Of a stretch of DNA of 64,000 nt, positions 1 through 8,274 are shown one piece after another. The notes under the pieces were generated by a model that was not told where the DNA came from, searched no databases, and worked only from the letters and a program-made list of their open reading frames with translations. The position numbers and the translations under genes are program-made. Each line of letters opens with the position of its first letter. Position 1 is the first letter of the stretch. The DNA comes from CAYUVF01 sp964448045 (lineage in GTDB: Bacteria > Bacteroidota > Rhodothermia > Rhodothermales > Salinibacteraceae): contig CAYUVF010000010.1 of the NCBI GenBank assembly GCA_964448045.1, positions 1 to 64,000 of the forward strand. Reading direction: 5' to 3'.

Positions 1-378
1 GGGTACAGCCCAGGTCTCGGGTTTATCCACCAGGGAAAGCAGCTCTCGTTCGTCTACGACGTGGCCGATCTCTACAAGACCACGCTCACGGTGCCGTTGG
101 CGTTTGCCACTGCCGCCGAGGGACACGACCAGCTCGAACGCGTCGTGCGCAAGCGCTGCCGCGACGGCTTCCGCGAAATCGGTTTGCTGGACCGGCTCAT
201 CCCCGACATCCGCGCGTTGCTCGACCTCTCCGCCCACGTCCCCATTCCCGACGGCTTCGACCCGGACGACGACCCGGCCGGCCCGACGGCCTGGTGGGAT
301 CCGCCCCCCGAAGCTGACATCTCGCTTACGGGGGGCGACGGCGCCTACGGCGAACCGCTGTCCACCGACGACGAATGA
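1..378 (+). CDS. cas1: Cas1, type I-E integrase (C-terminal part, cut by window edge)
   Basis: This is the C-terminal 125 residues of the CRISPR adaptation integrase, which inserts new spacers as a Cas1-Cas2 complex. The frame is open from the first base, so the start lies to the left. The visible part opens with the Cas1e signature GYSPGLGFIHQGK followed by SFVYDVADLYK. His10, Asp20 and Asp23 of the visible part have the same spacing as the metal-binding His208, Asp218 and Asp221 of E. coli Cas1, so the active site looks intact. The acidic, proline-containing tail after residue 80 is typical of the Cas1e family. It lies upstream of cas2 and of the effector genes, whereas in most I-E loci cas1-cas2 come last. 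It could therefore belong to this locus or be the tail of another one to the left. Confidence 0.95.
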   Translation, partial: GYSPGLGFIHQGKQLSFVYDVADLYKTTLTVPLAFATAAEGHDQLERVVRKRCRDGFREIGLLDRLIPDIRALLDLSAHVPIPDGFDPDDDPAGPTAWWDPPPEADISLTGGDGAYGEPLSTDDE

Positions 379-403
379 AGCGCGGTCTTGCCTCCTTTGT
401 CTT

Positions 404-445
404 TCGGACATCGAAATTCGCCACTCGCCACTCGCCACACGCTTT
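404..445. repeat. Period-7 tandem array between cas1 and cas2
   Basis: Six consecutive heptamers fill most of the 72-bp cas1-cas2 spacer: TCGGACA, TCGAAAT, three copies of TCGCCAC, then ACGCTTT. All but the last begin with TCG. It is one of several period-7 arrays in the window that lie between genes read in the same direction. Confidence 0.7.
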
Positions 446-450
446 TCCCC

Positions 451-723
451 ATGACGGTTCTTTTTCTCGAACGCGTGCCCGAGGGGCTGCGGGGACGCCT
501 CAGCCGCTGGATGGTGGAAGCTTCTACTGGCGTATTTGTGGGCTGTGTGAGCGGGCTGGTCCGCGAGCAGCTCTGGGAGATGTGCGAAGGCCAGGCCGAT
601 GGCGGCACTGTCCAGATGATCTGGAAAGCGGCGACCCCACAGGGCTTCGACGTTCGGACCCACAATCCCAAGGGCCGCTACGCCGAGCAGGTTGACGGAG
701 TATGGCTCGTTCGCGTACCTTAG
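451..723 (+). CDS. cas2: Cas2, type I-E
   Basis: A 90-residue Cas2e, the small dimeric ferredoxin-fold partner that bridges two Cas1 dimers in the spacer-acquisition complex. The sequence MTVLFLERVPEGLRGRLSRWMVEASTGVFVG and the following VREQLWEMCEG segment are diagnostic of the I-E subfamily; E. coli Cas2 has 94 residues and the same layout, including the GDV/GCV segment after the first helix. The ATG at 451 is chosen because it gives the canonical N-terminus; earlier in-frame codons would translate the repeat array. The stop lies inside the longest possible reading of the WYL gene, so the two are probably co-transcribed. Confidence 0.95.
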   Translation: MTVLFLERVPEGLRGRLSRWMVEASTGVFVGCVSGLVREQLWEMCEGQADGGTVQMIWKAATPQGFDVRTHNPKGRYAEQVDGVWLVRVP

Positions 724-758
724 ATTATATCCTCTCTCAAAGCTGCACATCGCTCATC

Positions 759-1775
759 ATGGATGTCACCGTTCCCGACCTGAGCCGAGGCGCCCAGCGC
801 CTGCGCGTTGCCTTCGATCGCGGCGCCGCATGGACCAAGCAGCAGATGGCCGATGAGCTTGGGTGTACGAAGCGTCACGTCCTGCGCCTGATCAAGGAAT
901 TGCGGGCGCATGGCATACCGGTGGAAGCCCGCCGCGAGGGTCGCGCCAAAGTGTTCTTCATCGACGAGGCGCATCAGCGCCGACGCATCCAGATCGATGC
1001 GCTGGACGAGGCTGCGCTCCGGGCCCTGACGGTGGCGGCCGAGGCTACTCGCGTGCTCCTGCGGGATACCCCGCTGCAAGAGCCGCTGGATCGTGCCTTC
1101 CAGACGTTGCTGGAGGCCTTCAAGGCCGAAGAGATGATGTCGTTCGAGCCCGAGTTGGAAGGCGACCGCTGGTACTTTGGCGAAGCCGCACCGCCGGGTG
1201 GAAAGCTGGACGTCATCCGGCAGTTGGATCGCTGCATCGCCGAGGGCCGCAGCGTTCGCATCGACTACACGAATGGCCGGGGCGAGCGCTCGGAAAATCG
1301 CAAGATCGATCCGCTCGCCTTTGCTCCGTTTTCGAGCGGGTGGCAGCTCGCCGCGTACTGCCACCGGCGCCAGGCCGTGCGCAATTTCAACCCGTCGCGC
1401 ATCGAGCGCCTGCGCCCGTGCAACGGGGAAACGGGTGGCGACTTCTTCACGCCCCCGCCGGATTTCGACGCGGACGACCACTTCAGCGGGCGCTTCGGGG
1501 CGCTTGCCGGAGATGGGCGCCTGCGCACGGTCCGCCTGCGCGTGGATCCGACCGTGGCGCAGTACTTCAAGACGAAGGACTACCACAGCTCGCAGCGTCT
1601 CGAAAAACATTCCGACGGAAGCCTGACGGTCACCTTCCAGGTCACCGAGCTCAAGACGATGCGCGCCTTCGTGCGCTCGTGGGGGCCGAACGTGAAGGCG
1701 TTGGAACCGCCGGAGCTCGTCGAGGCGCTGGCCGACGATGCCCGCGCGATGGCCCGCCAGTACGCGCCCTCCTAA
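759..1775 (+). CDS. WYL-domain transcriptional regulator in the cas locus
   Basis: This is a probable DNA-binding regulator of the CRISPR-Cas genes, 338 residues from the ATG at 759. An alternative ATG at 702 overlaps cas2 by 22 bases and adds 19 residues of unclear value. Residues of about 10-65 form a winged helix-turn-helix (WTKQQMADELGCTKRHVLRLI). A WYL domain follows around residues 155-235 (IDPLAFAPFSSGWQLAAYC), then a WCX-type C-terminal extension. WYL regulators commonly control defence loci (CRISPR, BREX, CBASS) and are thought to sense a nucleic-acid or nucleotide ligand. The gene sits between the adaptation and effector modules, and a palindrome begins three bases after its stop. 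Control of cas3 and cse1 is inferred from that arrangement. Confidence 0.88.
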   Translation: MDVTVPDLSRGAQRLRVAFDRGAAWTKQQMADELGCTKRHVLRLIKELRAHGIPVEARREGRAKVFFIDEAHQRRRIQIDALDEAALRALTVAAEATRVLLRDTPLQEPLDRAFQTLLEAFKAEEMMSFEPELEGDRWYFGEAAPPGGKLDVIRQLDRCIAEGRSVRIDYTNGRGERSENRKIDPLAFAPFSSGWQLAAYCHRRQAVRNFNPSRIERLRPCNGETGGDFFTPPPDFDADDHFSGRFGALAGDGRLRTVRLRVDPTVAQYFKTKDYHSSQRLEKHSDGSLTVTFQVTELKTMRAFVRSWGPNVKALEPPELVEALADDARAMARQYAPS

Positions 1776-1777
1776 CG

Positions 1778-1794
1778 TGGACACGAAATGTCTA
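1778..1794. promoter_or_regulatory. Candidate WYL operator, copy 1 (before cas3)
   Basis: The 17-bp sequence TGGACACGAAATGTCTA is a near-perfect inverted repeat: 6-bp arms with one mismatch around a 5-bp A-rich centre. It starts three bases after the WYL stop and lies about 160 bp upstream of the likely cas3 start. It matches the site at 4753-4769 at 14 of 17 positions. The arm mismatch sits at the same place in the two sites but is reversed between arms. Confidence 0.6.
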
Positions 1795-1811
1795 GGTGAG
1801 TAGTAGCCCGT

Positions 1812-1970
1812 TTGTATCCTGCCCGCGCACGTCCCGCTACCCATTCACGCAGTCCGCACGCTCATGCCCTCGGCCCGCCCGCCGCCGAAGCCGACTGCCC
1901 CGTGTGCACCTACGCCGATGACCGCGCTCAACTGGAAGCCGAGCTTGCAAGCGATGACCTGCCGTTATGA
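1812..1970 (+). other. Short open frame with CxxC motif, status uncertain
   Basis: Between the WYL gene and cas3, a frame different from cas3 stays open from just after the first palindrome to a TGA at 1968. Its last part reads as plausible protein, with EADCPVCTYADDRAQLEAEL near the end, including a CPVC zinc-binding-like pair. The only start codons available are non-ATG (a TTG at 1812). It could be a small uncharacterised protein, the remnant of a lost cas-associated gene, or chance. It overlaps the cas3 start at 1954 by 17 bases. I do not recognise a family. Confidence 0.25.
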
Positions 1971-4755
1971 GACCTTACCGGTTTGGCGGCTCTTCTGGGC
2001 CAAAACGCTGCCGCAAGATGGCGAAAAACGCTCTGAAGCGGAAAACACGCATCCACTGTGGGCGCATCTGCTAGACGTTGCAAATGTCGCCGTAGTGCTC
2101 TGGGACAACTACTTACCCACGACGCTCCGGCGGAATATGACAGAAGGTGCGGGACTTTCTTCGCAAGAAGACGCCAGACAGTTCTTTAGTTTCTGGATTG
2201 GACTGCATGACGCAGGGAAAGCGATCCCTTTCTTTCAGGCGCTGCACGAACCAACTCGGATGAGGCTGCAAACGCGCGAGATGTCGTTACACCAGGTGGG
2301 CACGAAACCGCTGCATCACGGCCATGCCACTATCTCGTTGCTGAGAGACTGGATTGATGAGTGTGACCAGAGTCAAAAGCAGCAACGCTTCTACCAGAAG
2401 TTGGCTGCCTACGCTGGTTTCCATCATGGGCGGCTCCAGCATCGCAGTGAATGGTTCCGCACGCCTCTGGCACTGGGGGGAAGTGCCTGGCAGCCAGCGC
2501 AGCGGAATCTCGTCAGCGCCGTGGCTGAGGCATGGAATCCGCCCTGGCCTAATGCACCCGCTGCCCACCGTAACGATCCGCGTTGGCTGCTGGCTTTTGC
2601 CGGATGGACAACGCTCGCTGACTGGATCGGATCGATGGGCGAACACTTCGCCAAAACGCTCGATGCTCATCCCGCCGACGATCTCGCAGCGTACGTCCCG
2701 CGCAGTCGCCAGTGTGCAGAACAAGCCGTCGAGGCTGTAGGGCTCCACCGGCCTGCCGCACTGCACGCCGGTGACTTTTCGGAACTGTTTGCGCACGACG
2801 AGCCGCGTCCCATTCAGGCGTGTGTTCCCTCGCTTGATTTTTCCGAAGACGCACCCACGCTCACGATTATCGAAGCGCCTACCGGTGAAGGTAAAACGGA
2901 AGCTGCGTTGTGGTTGGCCGCACGTCAACAGCACGGGCGGCCCGGCGGCGGCCTTTACGTGGGAATGCCTTCGCAAGCAACTGCGAACGGCCTGTACCCG
3001 CGCCTCGCCGATTTTTTGAGTGACAAACGCGCCGGCCGTCACGATGGCGAAGTGGCCAACCTCGTGCTCCTGCATGGCAATGCCGATCTGCATCCGAGTC
3101 GCCAAAACCTCGATGCGCCCCGACCGGCGGATGTGCGCGATGATGACGAAAAAAGTCAACCGCAGGAGCGCGCCGAGGTGCGGACGCGGCGCTGGTTTCT
3201 GCCGAAGCGGCGTGGTCTCTTAGCGCCCTATGGCATCGGCACCGTCGACCAGACCTTTTTGGGCGTGCTCTTTAGCAAGCACTTCTTCGTGCGTCTCGCG
3301 GGGTTGGCCGGCAAAACGGTCATCTTCGACGAGGTGCACGCTTACGACACCTACATGAGCGAGCTCTTCGAGCGGCTGCTGCGCTGGCTGCGAGCGCTGG
3401 GTGCCAATGTTGTCATACTTTCCGCTACGCTGCCTGCCCAGACACGGCGCGACCTCATCGCGGCCTGGACAGACGATACGCATGCCGAGGATAACGGTGC
3501 ATTGGGCTATCCGGCCATTACGCACGTTACGAGTGGCGGCATCGACCCACACGACGACTTCCCGGAGCCAGATGAAGAGGACAAAAAGCGCACAACGCTC
3601 GACTGGATGCCGCCCGACCTCGACGGCGTGGTGAAACGGGTTCGGCACAAGGTCGCCGATGGTGCAACGGTGATTGCTATCGTCAATACGGTGAGGCGCG
3701 CGCAATGTCTCTACAGAAAGCTCACTGACGGCGAACACGCGCTCGATCTTCCGGAGGAGGATCACTGGCTCCTGCACGCGCGCTTTCCGCACGGCCAGCG
3801 TGCTGATCGCGAAGAAGCCGTTCTGGAGCGTTTTGGCCCGAATCGCCCGGATCGGCCCGGGGTGCTCATCGCCACGCAGGTCGCGGAGCAGTCCCTGGAT
3901 CTGGATGCCGATTACATGCTGTCCGACCTCGCTCCCATTGACTTGCTCCTGCAGCGTGAGGGCCGCTTGCACCGCCACAAACGAAACCGCCCCGATGGAT
4001 TCGAGCATCCTGAACTTTGCGTGCTCTGCCCGGAGCCACCCGCCGCGGGCACTTTCCCAGACGTCAGCGCCGTGGGATTTGTCTACGATGATCTCATGTT
4101 GTTGAATACCTGGCATCTGCTGCATCAATCTGACTATGCCGACGGATGGACACTTCCCGACGACTACCGCGCATTGGTGGACGAGGTCTATAATTTGGAA
4201 CCGCCTACAGGCCTTACCGACCAGCAGCACGAAACCTGGCAAGTAGCTCTTGCTGACTACGAGAAACGACGCAGCAAGGAGGAGGCAGAAGCGAGAAAAC
4301 GGCTCATTACCCGCCCTGAGCACCTCCGTAATTTGGCAAGCCACGATCACCTGATCTTGGCCGATGAAGACGAAGAAGACGTACACCCGTCGATGCGAGC
4401 ACTCACGCGCTTGGGCGGCCCGAGCGTGGAAGTCGTCTGCGTGCATCGCGGTCCCGATGGGCGGCTCTTCTCCGATGCTGCCTGTGAGCACGCTCTGCCT
4501 GACGGTCCGGAGCTGGCGATGAATGAGACACGGCGGTTGTTACAAGCCACCGTGCGCATTAGTTTGCGCCGTGTGGTAAGGGTGCTCACGGCATACTGGG
4601 ACGACCATCCCAGCGCGGCGTGGGAGGCAATCACCGAGAACAATGCCGCGCTTTTTCGCCACCGTTGCCTGGTCTTCGAGGGTCGCCGCTGGTCGGATGG
4701 TGCCCTCACGCTTCGTCTCGACGATACGTTAGGATTGGTTGTCGAGTGGGGGTAG
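1954..4755 (+). CDS. cas3: Cas3 nuclease-helicase, type I-E
   Basis: This is the effector nuclease-helicase recruited by Cascade to unwind and degrade target DNA. From the ATG at 1954 it is 933 residues. This start places the FWAKT motif near residue 15, as in E. coli Cas3; an in-frame ATG at 1864 would add 30 low-complexity residues. The HD nuclease domain shows His33 (HPLWAHLLDVA), the His-Asp pair at about 85-86 (GLHDAGK) and further histidines in LHHGHAT and FHHGR. The SF2 helicase shows Walker A at about 307-317 (EAPTGEGKTEA), DEVH at about 459, SAT of motif III, and QREGRLHRHKR of motif VI at about 667. All catalytic motifs are present, so the enzyme appears functional. Its codon use looks less GC-biased than the housekeeping genes to the right, which fits horizontal acquisition. 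Confidence 0.95.
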   Translation: MTCRYETLPVWRLFWAKTLPQDGEKRSEAENTHPLWAHLLDVANVAVVLWDNYLPTTLRRNMTEGAGLSSQEDARQFFSFWIGLHDAGKAIPFFQALHEPTRMRLQTREMSLHQVGTKPLHHGHATISLLRDWIDECDQSQKQQRFYQKLAAYAGFHHGRLQHRSEWFRTPLALGGSAWQPAQRNLVSAVAEAWNPPWPNAPAAHRNDPRWLLAFAGWTTLADWIGSMGEHFAKTLDAHPADDLAAYVPRSRQCAEQAVEAVGLHRPAALHAGDFSELFAHDEPRPIQACVPSLDFSEDAPTLTIIEAPTGEGKTEAALWLAARQQHGRPGGGLYVGMPSQATANGLYPRLADFLSDKRAGRHDGEVANLVLLHGNADLHPSRQNLDAPRPADVRDDDEKSQPQERAEVRTRRWFLPKRRGLLAPYGIGTVDQTFLGVLFSKHFFVRLAGLAGKTVIFDEVHAYDTYMSELFERLLRWLRALGANVVILSATLPAQTRRDLIAAWTDDTHAEDNGALGYPAITHVTSGGIDPHDDFPEPDEEDKKRTTLDWMPPDLDGVVKRVRHKVADGATVIAIVNTVRRAQCLYRKLTDGEHALDLPEEDHWLLHARFPHGQRADREEAVLERFGPNRPDRPGVLIATQVAEQSLDLDADYMLSDLAPIDLLLQREGRLHRHKRNRPDGFEHPELCVLCPEPPAAGTFPDVSAVGFVYDDLMLLNTWHLLHQSDYADGWTLPDDYRALVDEVYNLEPPTGLTDQQHETWQVALADYEKRRSKEEAEARKRLITRPEHLRNLASHDHLILADEDEEDVHPSMRALTRLGGPSVEVVCVHRGPDGRLFSDAACEHALPDGPELAMNETRRLLQATVRISLRRVVRVLTAYWDDHPSAAWEAITENNAALFRHRCLVFEGRRWSDGALTLRLDDTLGLVVEWG

Positions 4756-4769
4756 ACACAAAATGTCCA
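4753..4769. promoter_or_regulatory. Candidate WYL operator, copy 2 (before cse1)
   Basis: TAGACACAAAATGTCCA overlaps the cas3 stop codon and has the same inverted-repeat design as the site at 1778: TRGACA, five bases, TGTCYA. It lies 66 bp before the cse1 ATG. A TTGACA hexamer follows at 4798-4803, so the palindrome is placed where it could regulate a promoter for the Cascade genes. Confidence 0.6.
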
Positions 4770-4835
4770 CCTTGCGCAGATGCTTTACATGCCTTCGTTG
4801 ACACTCAGCACAAACCTCAAGACTGTTTTATCGCA

Positions 4836-6404
4836 ATGCCTACCTACGACCTGACCCGCGAAGGATGGATTCCCGTGCTCACGCTTGAGGGAGAGCGACG
4901 GGAGGTCTCATTGCGCGAGGTCCTTATCGAGGCGCATCGCTTCCGAGAAGTCAGCGCCGGTTCGCCGTTGGAGACGGCGGCACTCTACCGGCTCCTGCAG
5001 GCGCTCGTGCTGCGCATTTTCGAGACTGAGATGTGCGACATCGACGGCTGGTTCGACCTGCTTGAGGGCAAGCGTTTTTCGCCGGAGCGCGTGCACGGGT
5101 ACTTCGACGAATGGCAAGATGAGAAAGAGCGTTTTGATCTCCTGCATCCGGAGTATCCATTCTACCAGCATCCAGAACCGCCTAATCCGAATGTGGGAGC
5201 CTTGAACTGGATCTTTCAGGAATGGGTCAAAGGAAATAACGCTACGCTTTTTGATCACACGCTGGACGATGATGCACCGACGGTGGAGCTTTCTAAAGTT
5301 GTGCGGGCAATCGTGGCGATTCACGCATTTGGTCTCGGAGGGCTGGCTGGGGGCGGACGAAAGAACTATCGAGAAGGTCCACTCGTAGCGGGAGCCGTTT
5401 TCTGGACGCGTGGACGTAGTCTCTTCGAGGCGCTATTTCTAAACAGTCCGCCCTCCGAAGAGGCGCGCATGGGATGTTTTCCTAATGACAAAAGCTCTCC
5501 AATATGGGAGCGCGACAGGCCCTACGTTGATGCCGAAGAGCGAGCCGAAAGTGGGTATCTGGATTATCTCACTTGGCAAAGTCGCCGGTTGATACTCGAC
5601 ACGATGGAGGCAGACGGAAGGGTTCTGGCTGATGGGGTGCATATTATTCGCGGTGATAAAAGGGATAGCGGAGGTAGTGACCCGCTCATGGCGTACGTGC
5701 AAAGCAAGAAGACGGGCATTTTTCCTTTCAAAATGGACAAGGACCGGTCCGTGTGGCGCGACGCCAACGTGTTCTTCCGCCAGTTCAGCAGCGAGAAGGG
5801 CGGTGCTCCGCCTGCGCTAAACTGGGTAATTAACGAAAGCCCTGTCGAGCCAGCGTTGGAAGGGCGCGCATGGGAGGTGGACGTATTCGGCTTCGTCAAC
5901 GACCAGGCCAAAATGGAACTCTGGCGGCACGAGCGGCTGCCGTTTTATCCTGCCATCCTACGCGAGGGAGAACGCTACGAACTGCTTCAACAGGCTGTAG
6001 AGCACGCCGAGCGACAGGGAGACATCCTGAAAGCCGCCACTCGCGTCGCTGCCGCGAAGCTACTGTTTCCCGGTAAGGAAGAAGAGAAGCTGAGCAAGCA
6101 AGAGCGCGAGAAGACCCATGATTTAGCTCGCAGCCTTGGTGCCCAGACGCGCTTCTGGGCGCGCCTCAAAGTGCCATTTTTTGAGTGGTTGGACGACCTG
6201 GCAGCCAAACGCTACGACTCCCGCCGCCTGCCGGCGCGCTGGCGCCGAACGCTTCACCGTGAGGCGAAAGAAGCCTACCGTAGTGCTACCGCCTCGTTCG
6301 ATGCAAGTGGACGACACCTGCGTGCCCGCACCGCCGGCGAAGACCGGCTCTATCCCGCTGCTCCCTACCGCGACGATCTCACCGTTGAAGAGGTGCCTGC
6401 ATGA
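4836..6404 (+). CDS. casA: Cse1 (CasA/Cas8e), large Cascade subunit
   Basis: This is the large subunit of the I-E Cascade complex, which recognises the PAM and recruits Cas3. It is 522 residues from the ATG at 4836, against about 502 in E. coli. The N-terminus (TYDLTREGWIPVLTLEGERREVSLREVL) is the standard Cse1 opening. It is followed by LHPEYPFYQHPE and by a glycine-rich segment (FGLGGLAGGGRKNYREG) like that near the PAM-reading loop of the family. The C-terminal four-helix region is present, ending near residue 522. It is separated from cas3 by an 80-bp spacer carrying the second palindrome, so it may start its own transcript. Its last bases overlap the start of cse2. Confidence 0.93.
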   Translation: MPTYDLTREGWIPVLTLEGERREVSLREVLIEAHRFREVSAGSPLETAALYRLLQALVLRIFETEMCDIDGWFDLLEGKRFSPERVHGYFDEWQDEKERFDLLHPEYPFYQHPEPPNPNVGALNWIFQEWVKGNNATLFDHTLDDDAPTVELSKVVRAIVAIHAFGLGGLAGGGRKNYREGPLVAGAVFWTRGRSLFEALFLNSPPSEEARMGCFPNDKSSPIWERDRPYVDAEERAESGYLDYLTWQSRRLILDTMEADGRVLADGVHIIRGDKRDSGGSDPLMAYVQSKKTGIFPFKMDKDRSVWRDANVFFRQFSSEKGGAPPALNWVINESPVEPALEGRAWEVDVFGFVNDQAKMELWRHERLPFYPAILREGERYELLQQAVEHAERQGDILKAATRVAAAKLLFPGKEEEKLSKQEREKTHDLARSLGAQTRFWARLKVPFFEWLDDLAAKRYDSRRLPARWRRTLHREAKEAYRSATASFDASGRHLRARTAGEDRLYPAAPYRDDLTVEEVPA

Positions 6405-7000
6405 ATACCCCAACGACTTCGCAGCAGCCCGATGACTTGGTCGCCTATCTGCTGAACCTGCACGGACGCATCGAGCAGGACAACAGTGCGCGTGCGGCGC
6501 TGGCCGAGCTGCGCCGGGCTGCCACCGAGGACCCGCGCTACGATCACCGCGCCCTCGCCTTCGTGGGCCGCTTCGTACCGTCCGATGCCAGCGACTGGCG
6601 CGTGGACGCGCATCTGCTTACCGCCACGCTCTTTGCGCAGTACGTGCAAGGGCAAGTCCCGCCATTGCCCGACACTGACCGTCTGCCGCGCCGCGGTCGC
6701 CGAACGCCTACACTCGGAATGTCTGCTCGGCTATTGCGCGAAACGTTGGAGCGAGAAAATAAGGGCGCAGAGAGTTTCAATCGCCGCTTCACCGCGCTCT
6801 TGGACGCTCCCGCTGAGGACCTGCCCGTACGCCTGCGCCGCCTCGTCGCCCTCTTGAAAAGCTACGATGTCCCTATTCGCTTCGATCGGTTACTCGAAGA
6901 CCTCTGCAACTGGAAGCGTCACCGGCGCCGCGTGGCGCGCGAGTGGGCCGAAGATTACTGGCGCAACCTCAACGACGGCACGGATAACGACGACGGCTAA
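6401..7000 (+). CDS. casB: Cse2 (CasB), small Cascade subunit
   Basis: This is the small alpha-helical subunit that lines the belly of Cascade and stabilises the R-loop; two copies are present per complex. It is 199 residues, slightly longer than E. coli CasB (160). Typical features are the early LAELRRAATEDPRYDHRALAFV stretch, the YVQGQ segment after the third helix, the RLLRETLERENKGAESFNRRFTALLDAP segment, and the RLRRLVALLKSYDVPIRFDRLLEDLCNW block near the C-terminus. The ATG overlaps the cse1 stop (ATGA), which indicates translational coupling. A short acidic Asp/Asn-rich tail ends the protein. Confidence 0.9.
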   Translation: MNTPTTSQQPDDLVAYLLNLHGRIEQDNSARAALAELRRAATEDPRYDHRALAFVGRFVPSDASDWRVDAHLLTATLFAQYVQGQVPPLPDTDRLPRRGRRTPTLGMSARLLRETLERENKGAESFNRRFTALLDAPAEDLPVRLRRLVALLKSYDVPIRFDRLLEDLCNWKRHRRRVAREWAEDYWRNLNDGTDNDDG

Positions 7001-7023
7001 ATTTAACCCAATCCCATCCCATC

Positions 7024-8274
7024 ATGAAAGTCGAACTGCACCTGCTGCAAAACTTTCCGCCGCACAACCTCAACCGCGACGAGACGGGCACGCCCAAGGA
7101 CTGCGAGTTCGGCGGTGAGCGCCGAGCGCGCATCTCCAGCCAGTGCTTCAAACGGGCAATACGCACCTCACCTGTCTTTGCCGGAACGCTGGATGAACAA
7201 ATCGGCATCCGCACGAAGCGAAGCAGCGAGAGTGTCGCTGAAATTCTGCAAGAAGAGCACGGTCGCGATCCACACGCGGCTCGAGCGTTGGGAGAAGCTG
7301 CACTCAGTCAACTCATCAGCGACGTAGATGAGAAGGGCAAAACGAACGTGCTCTACTATGTGTCTCATGACGAACTGAACGACCTGGCGCGCCGCGTGGA
7401 TGAAGCTGCTTCGGAAGTCGATGAAGACAATCTCAACGAAGCTGCTGACGCGTATCGGAGCAAGCACATCGGTAACGACGATAGCGATGAGGTTGATCTT
7501 GAAAAGGCGCGCGAGCCGCTCGAAGTGGCGCTCAAAGGCACACTCAAGGACTTCGTGAAGGAGAACAAGGGCTGGGCGCGCTCAGTGGACGTGGCACTCT
7601 TCGGGCGGATGCTGGCCGAAGAGCCAGACCTGAATCTTGACGCCGCCTGTCAGGTCGCGCATGCGCTGTCCACCAACCGCGTGGCAATGGAGTTCGACTT
7701 TTTCACCGCCGTGGACGACCTCAATCCCGATGCCGAGACGGGCGCTGGCATGATTGGCTCTACGGGGTTCAACTCCAGCTGCTTCTATCGCTACATGCTG
7801 GTGGACGTGGATCACTTGGCGAAGAACCTCAGTCCGGAAGAGAAAGCCACCGACGCCAGTCGTCAGCGTGCTCTCGACGGCACGCGTGCTTTTCTGCGCG
7901 CTGCCATCGCAGCGCTCCCCACCGGCAAGCAGAACAGCTTCGCAGCACAGGCGCGTCCGGCTCTTGCGCTGGCTGTCGCTCGTCCAGACCGTTCCATGCC
8001 GATGTCGCTCGTGAACGCCTTCGAGGCTTCTGCTGCCCCGCGGGATGGGCACAGCCTGATGAGCCATTCGGCTTACAAGCTTTTCGTGCACTGGAATGAC
8101 CTGCACACGATGTATGGCGGCGAGGGCAGCCAAGCCTTCCTGGCGATGCTGGACGACCTGAATCGCAATGGCGTCAGCGAGGCCGTCGCGGAGTCCAGTA
8201 TCGAAAAGTACAATAGTGTGCAGCAGGTCATCGACGACGTACTGGGTGTCGTCGAGGAGGGAATGTCGTCATGA
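7024..8274 (+). CDS. casC: Cas7 (Cse4/CasC), Cascade backbone subunit
   Basis: This is the backbone subunit, six copies of which hold the crRNA along Cascade. It is 416 residues. The N-terminus shows the I-E signature: HLLQNFPPHNLNRDE, then FGGERRARISSQCFKRA, where the basic stretch contacts crRNA. Later family blocks are VDVALFGRMLAEEP, FDFFTAVDDL, GFNSSCFYRYMLVDV and MSLVNAFEA. It is about 50 residues longer than E. coli Cas7. Much of the excess is an acidic insertion around residues 120-175, rich in Glu and Asp, in the thumb/finger region. It starts 23 bp after cse2 and its stop overlaps the start of cas5. Confidence 0.94.
   Translation: MKVELHLLQNFPPHNLNRDETGTPKDCEFGGERRARISSQCFKRAIRTSPVFAGTLDEQIGIRTKRSSESVAEILQEEHGRDPHAARALGEAALSQLISDVDEKGKTNVLYYVSHDELNDLARRVDEAASEVDEDNLNEAADAYRSKHIGNDDSDEVDLEKAREPLEVALKGTLKDFVKENKGWARSVDVALFGRMLAEEPDLNLDAACQVAHALSTNRVAMEFDFFTAVDDLNPDAETGAGMIGSTGFNSSCFYRYMLVDVDHLAKNLSPEEKATDASRQRALDGTRAFLRAAIAALPTGKQNSFAAQARPALALAVARPDRSMPMSLVNAFEASAAPRDGHSLMSHSAYKLFVHWNDLHTMYGGEGSQAFLAMLDDLNRNGVSEAVAESSIEKYNSVQQVIDDVLGVVEEGMSS

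Noticed and set aside
404..420. A half-site GGACA...CGAAAT before cas2, resembling the WYL operators
   Set aside because: It has no TGTC half and is fully explained as part of the heptamer array in the same spacer.
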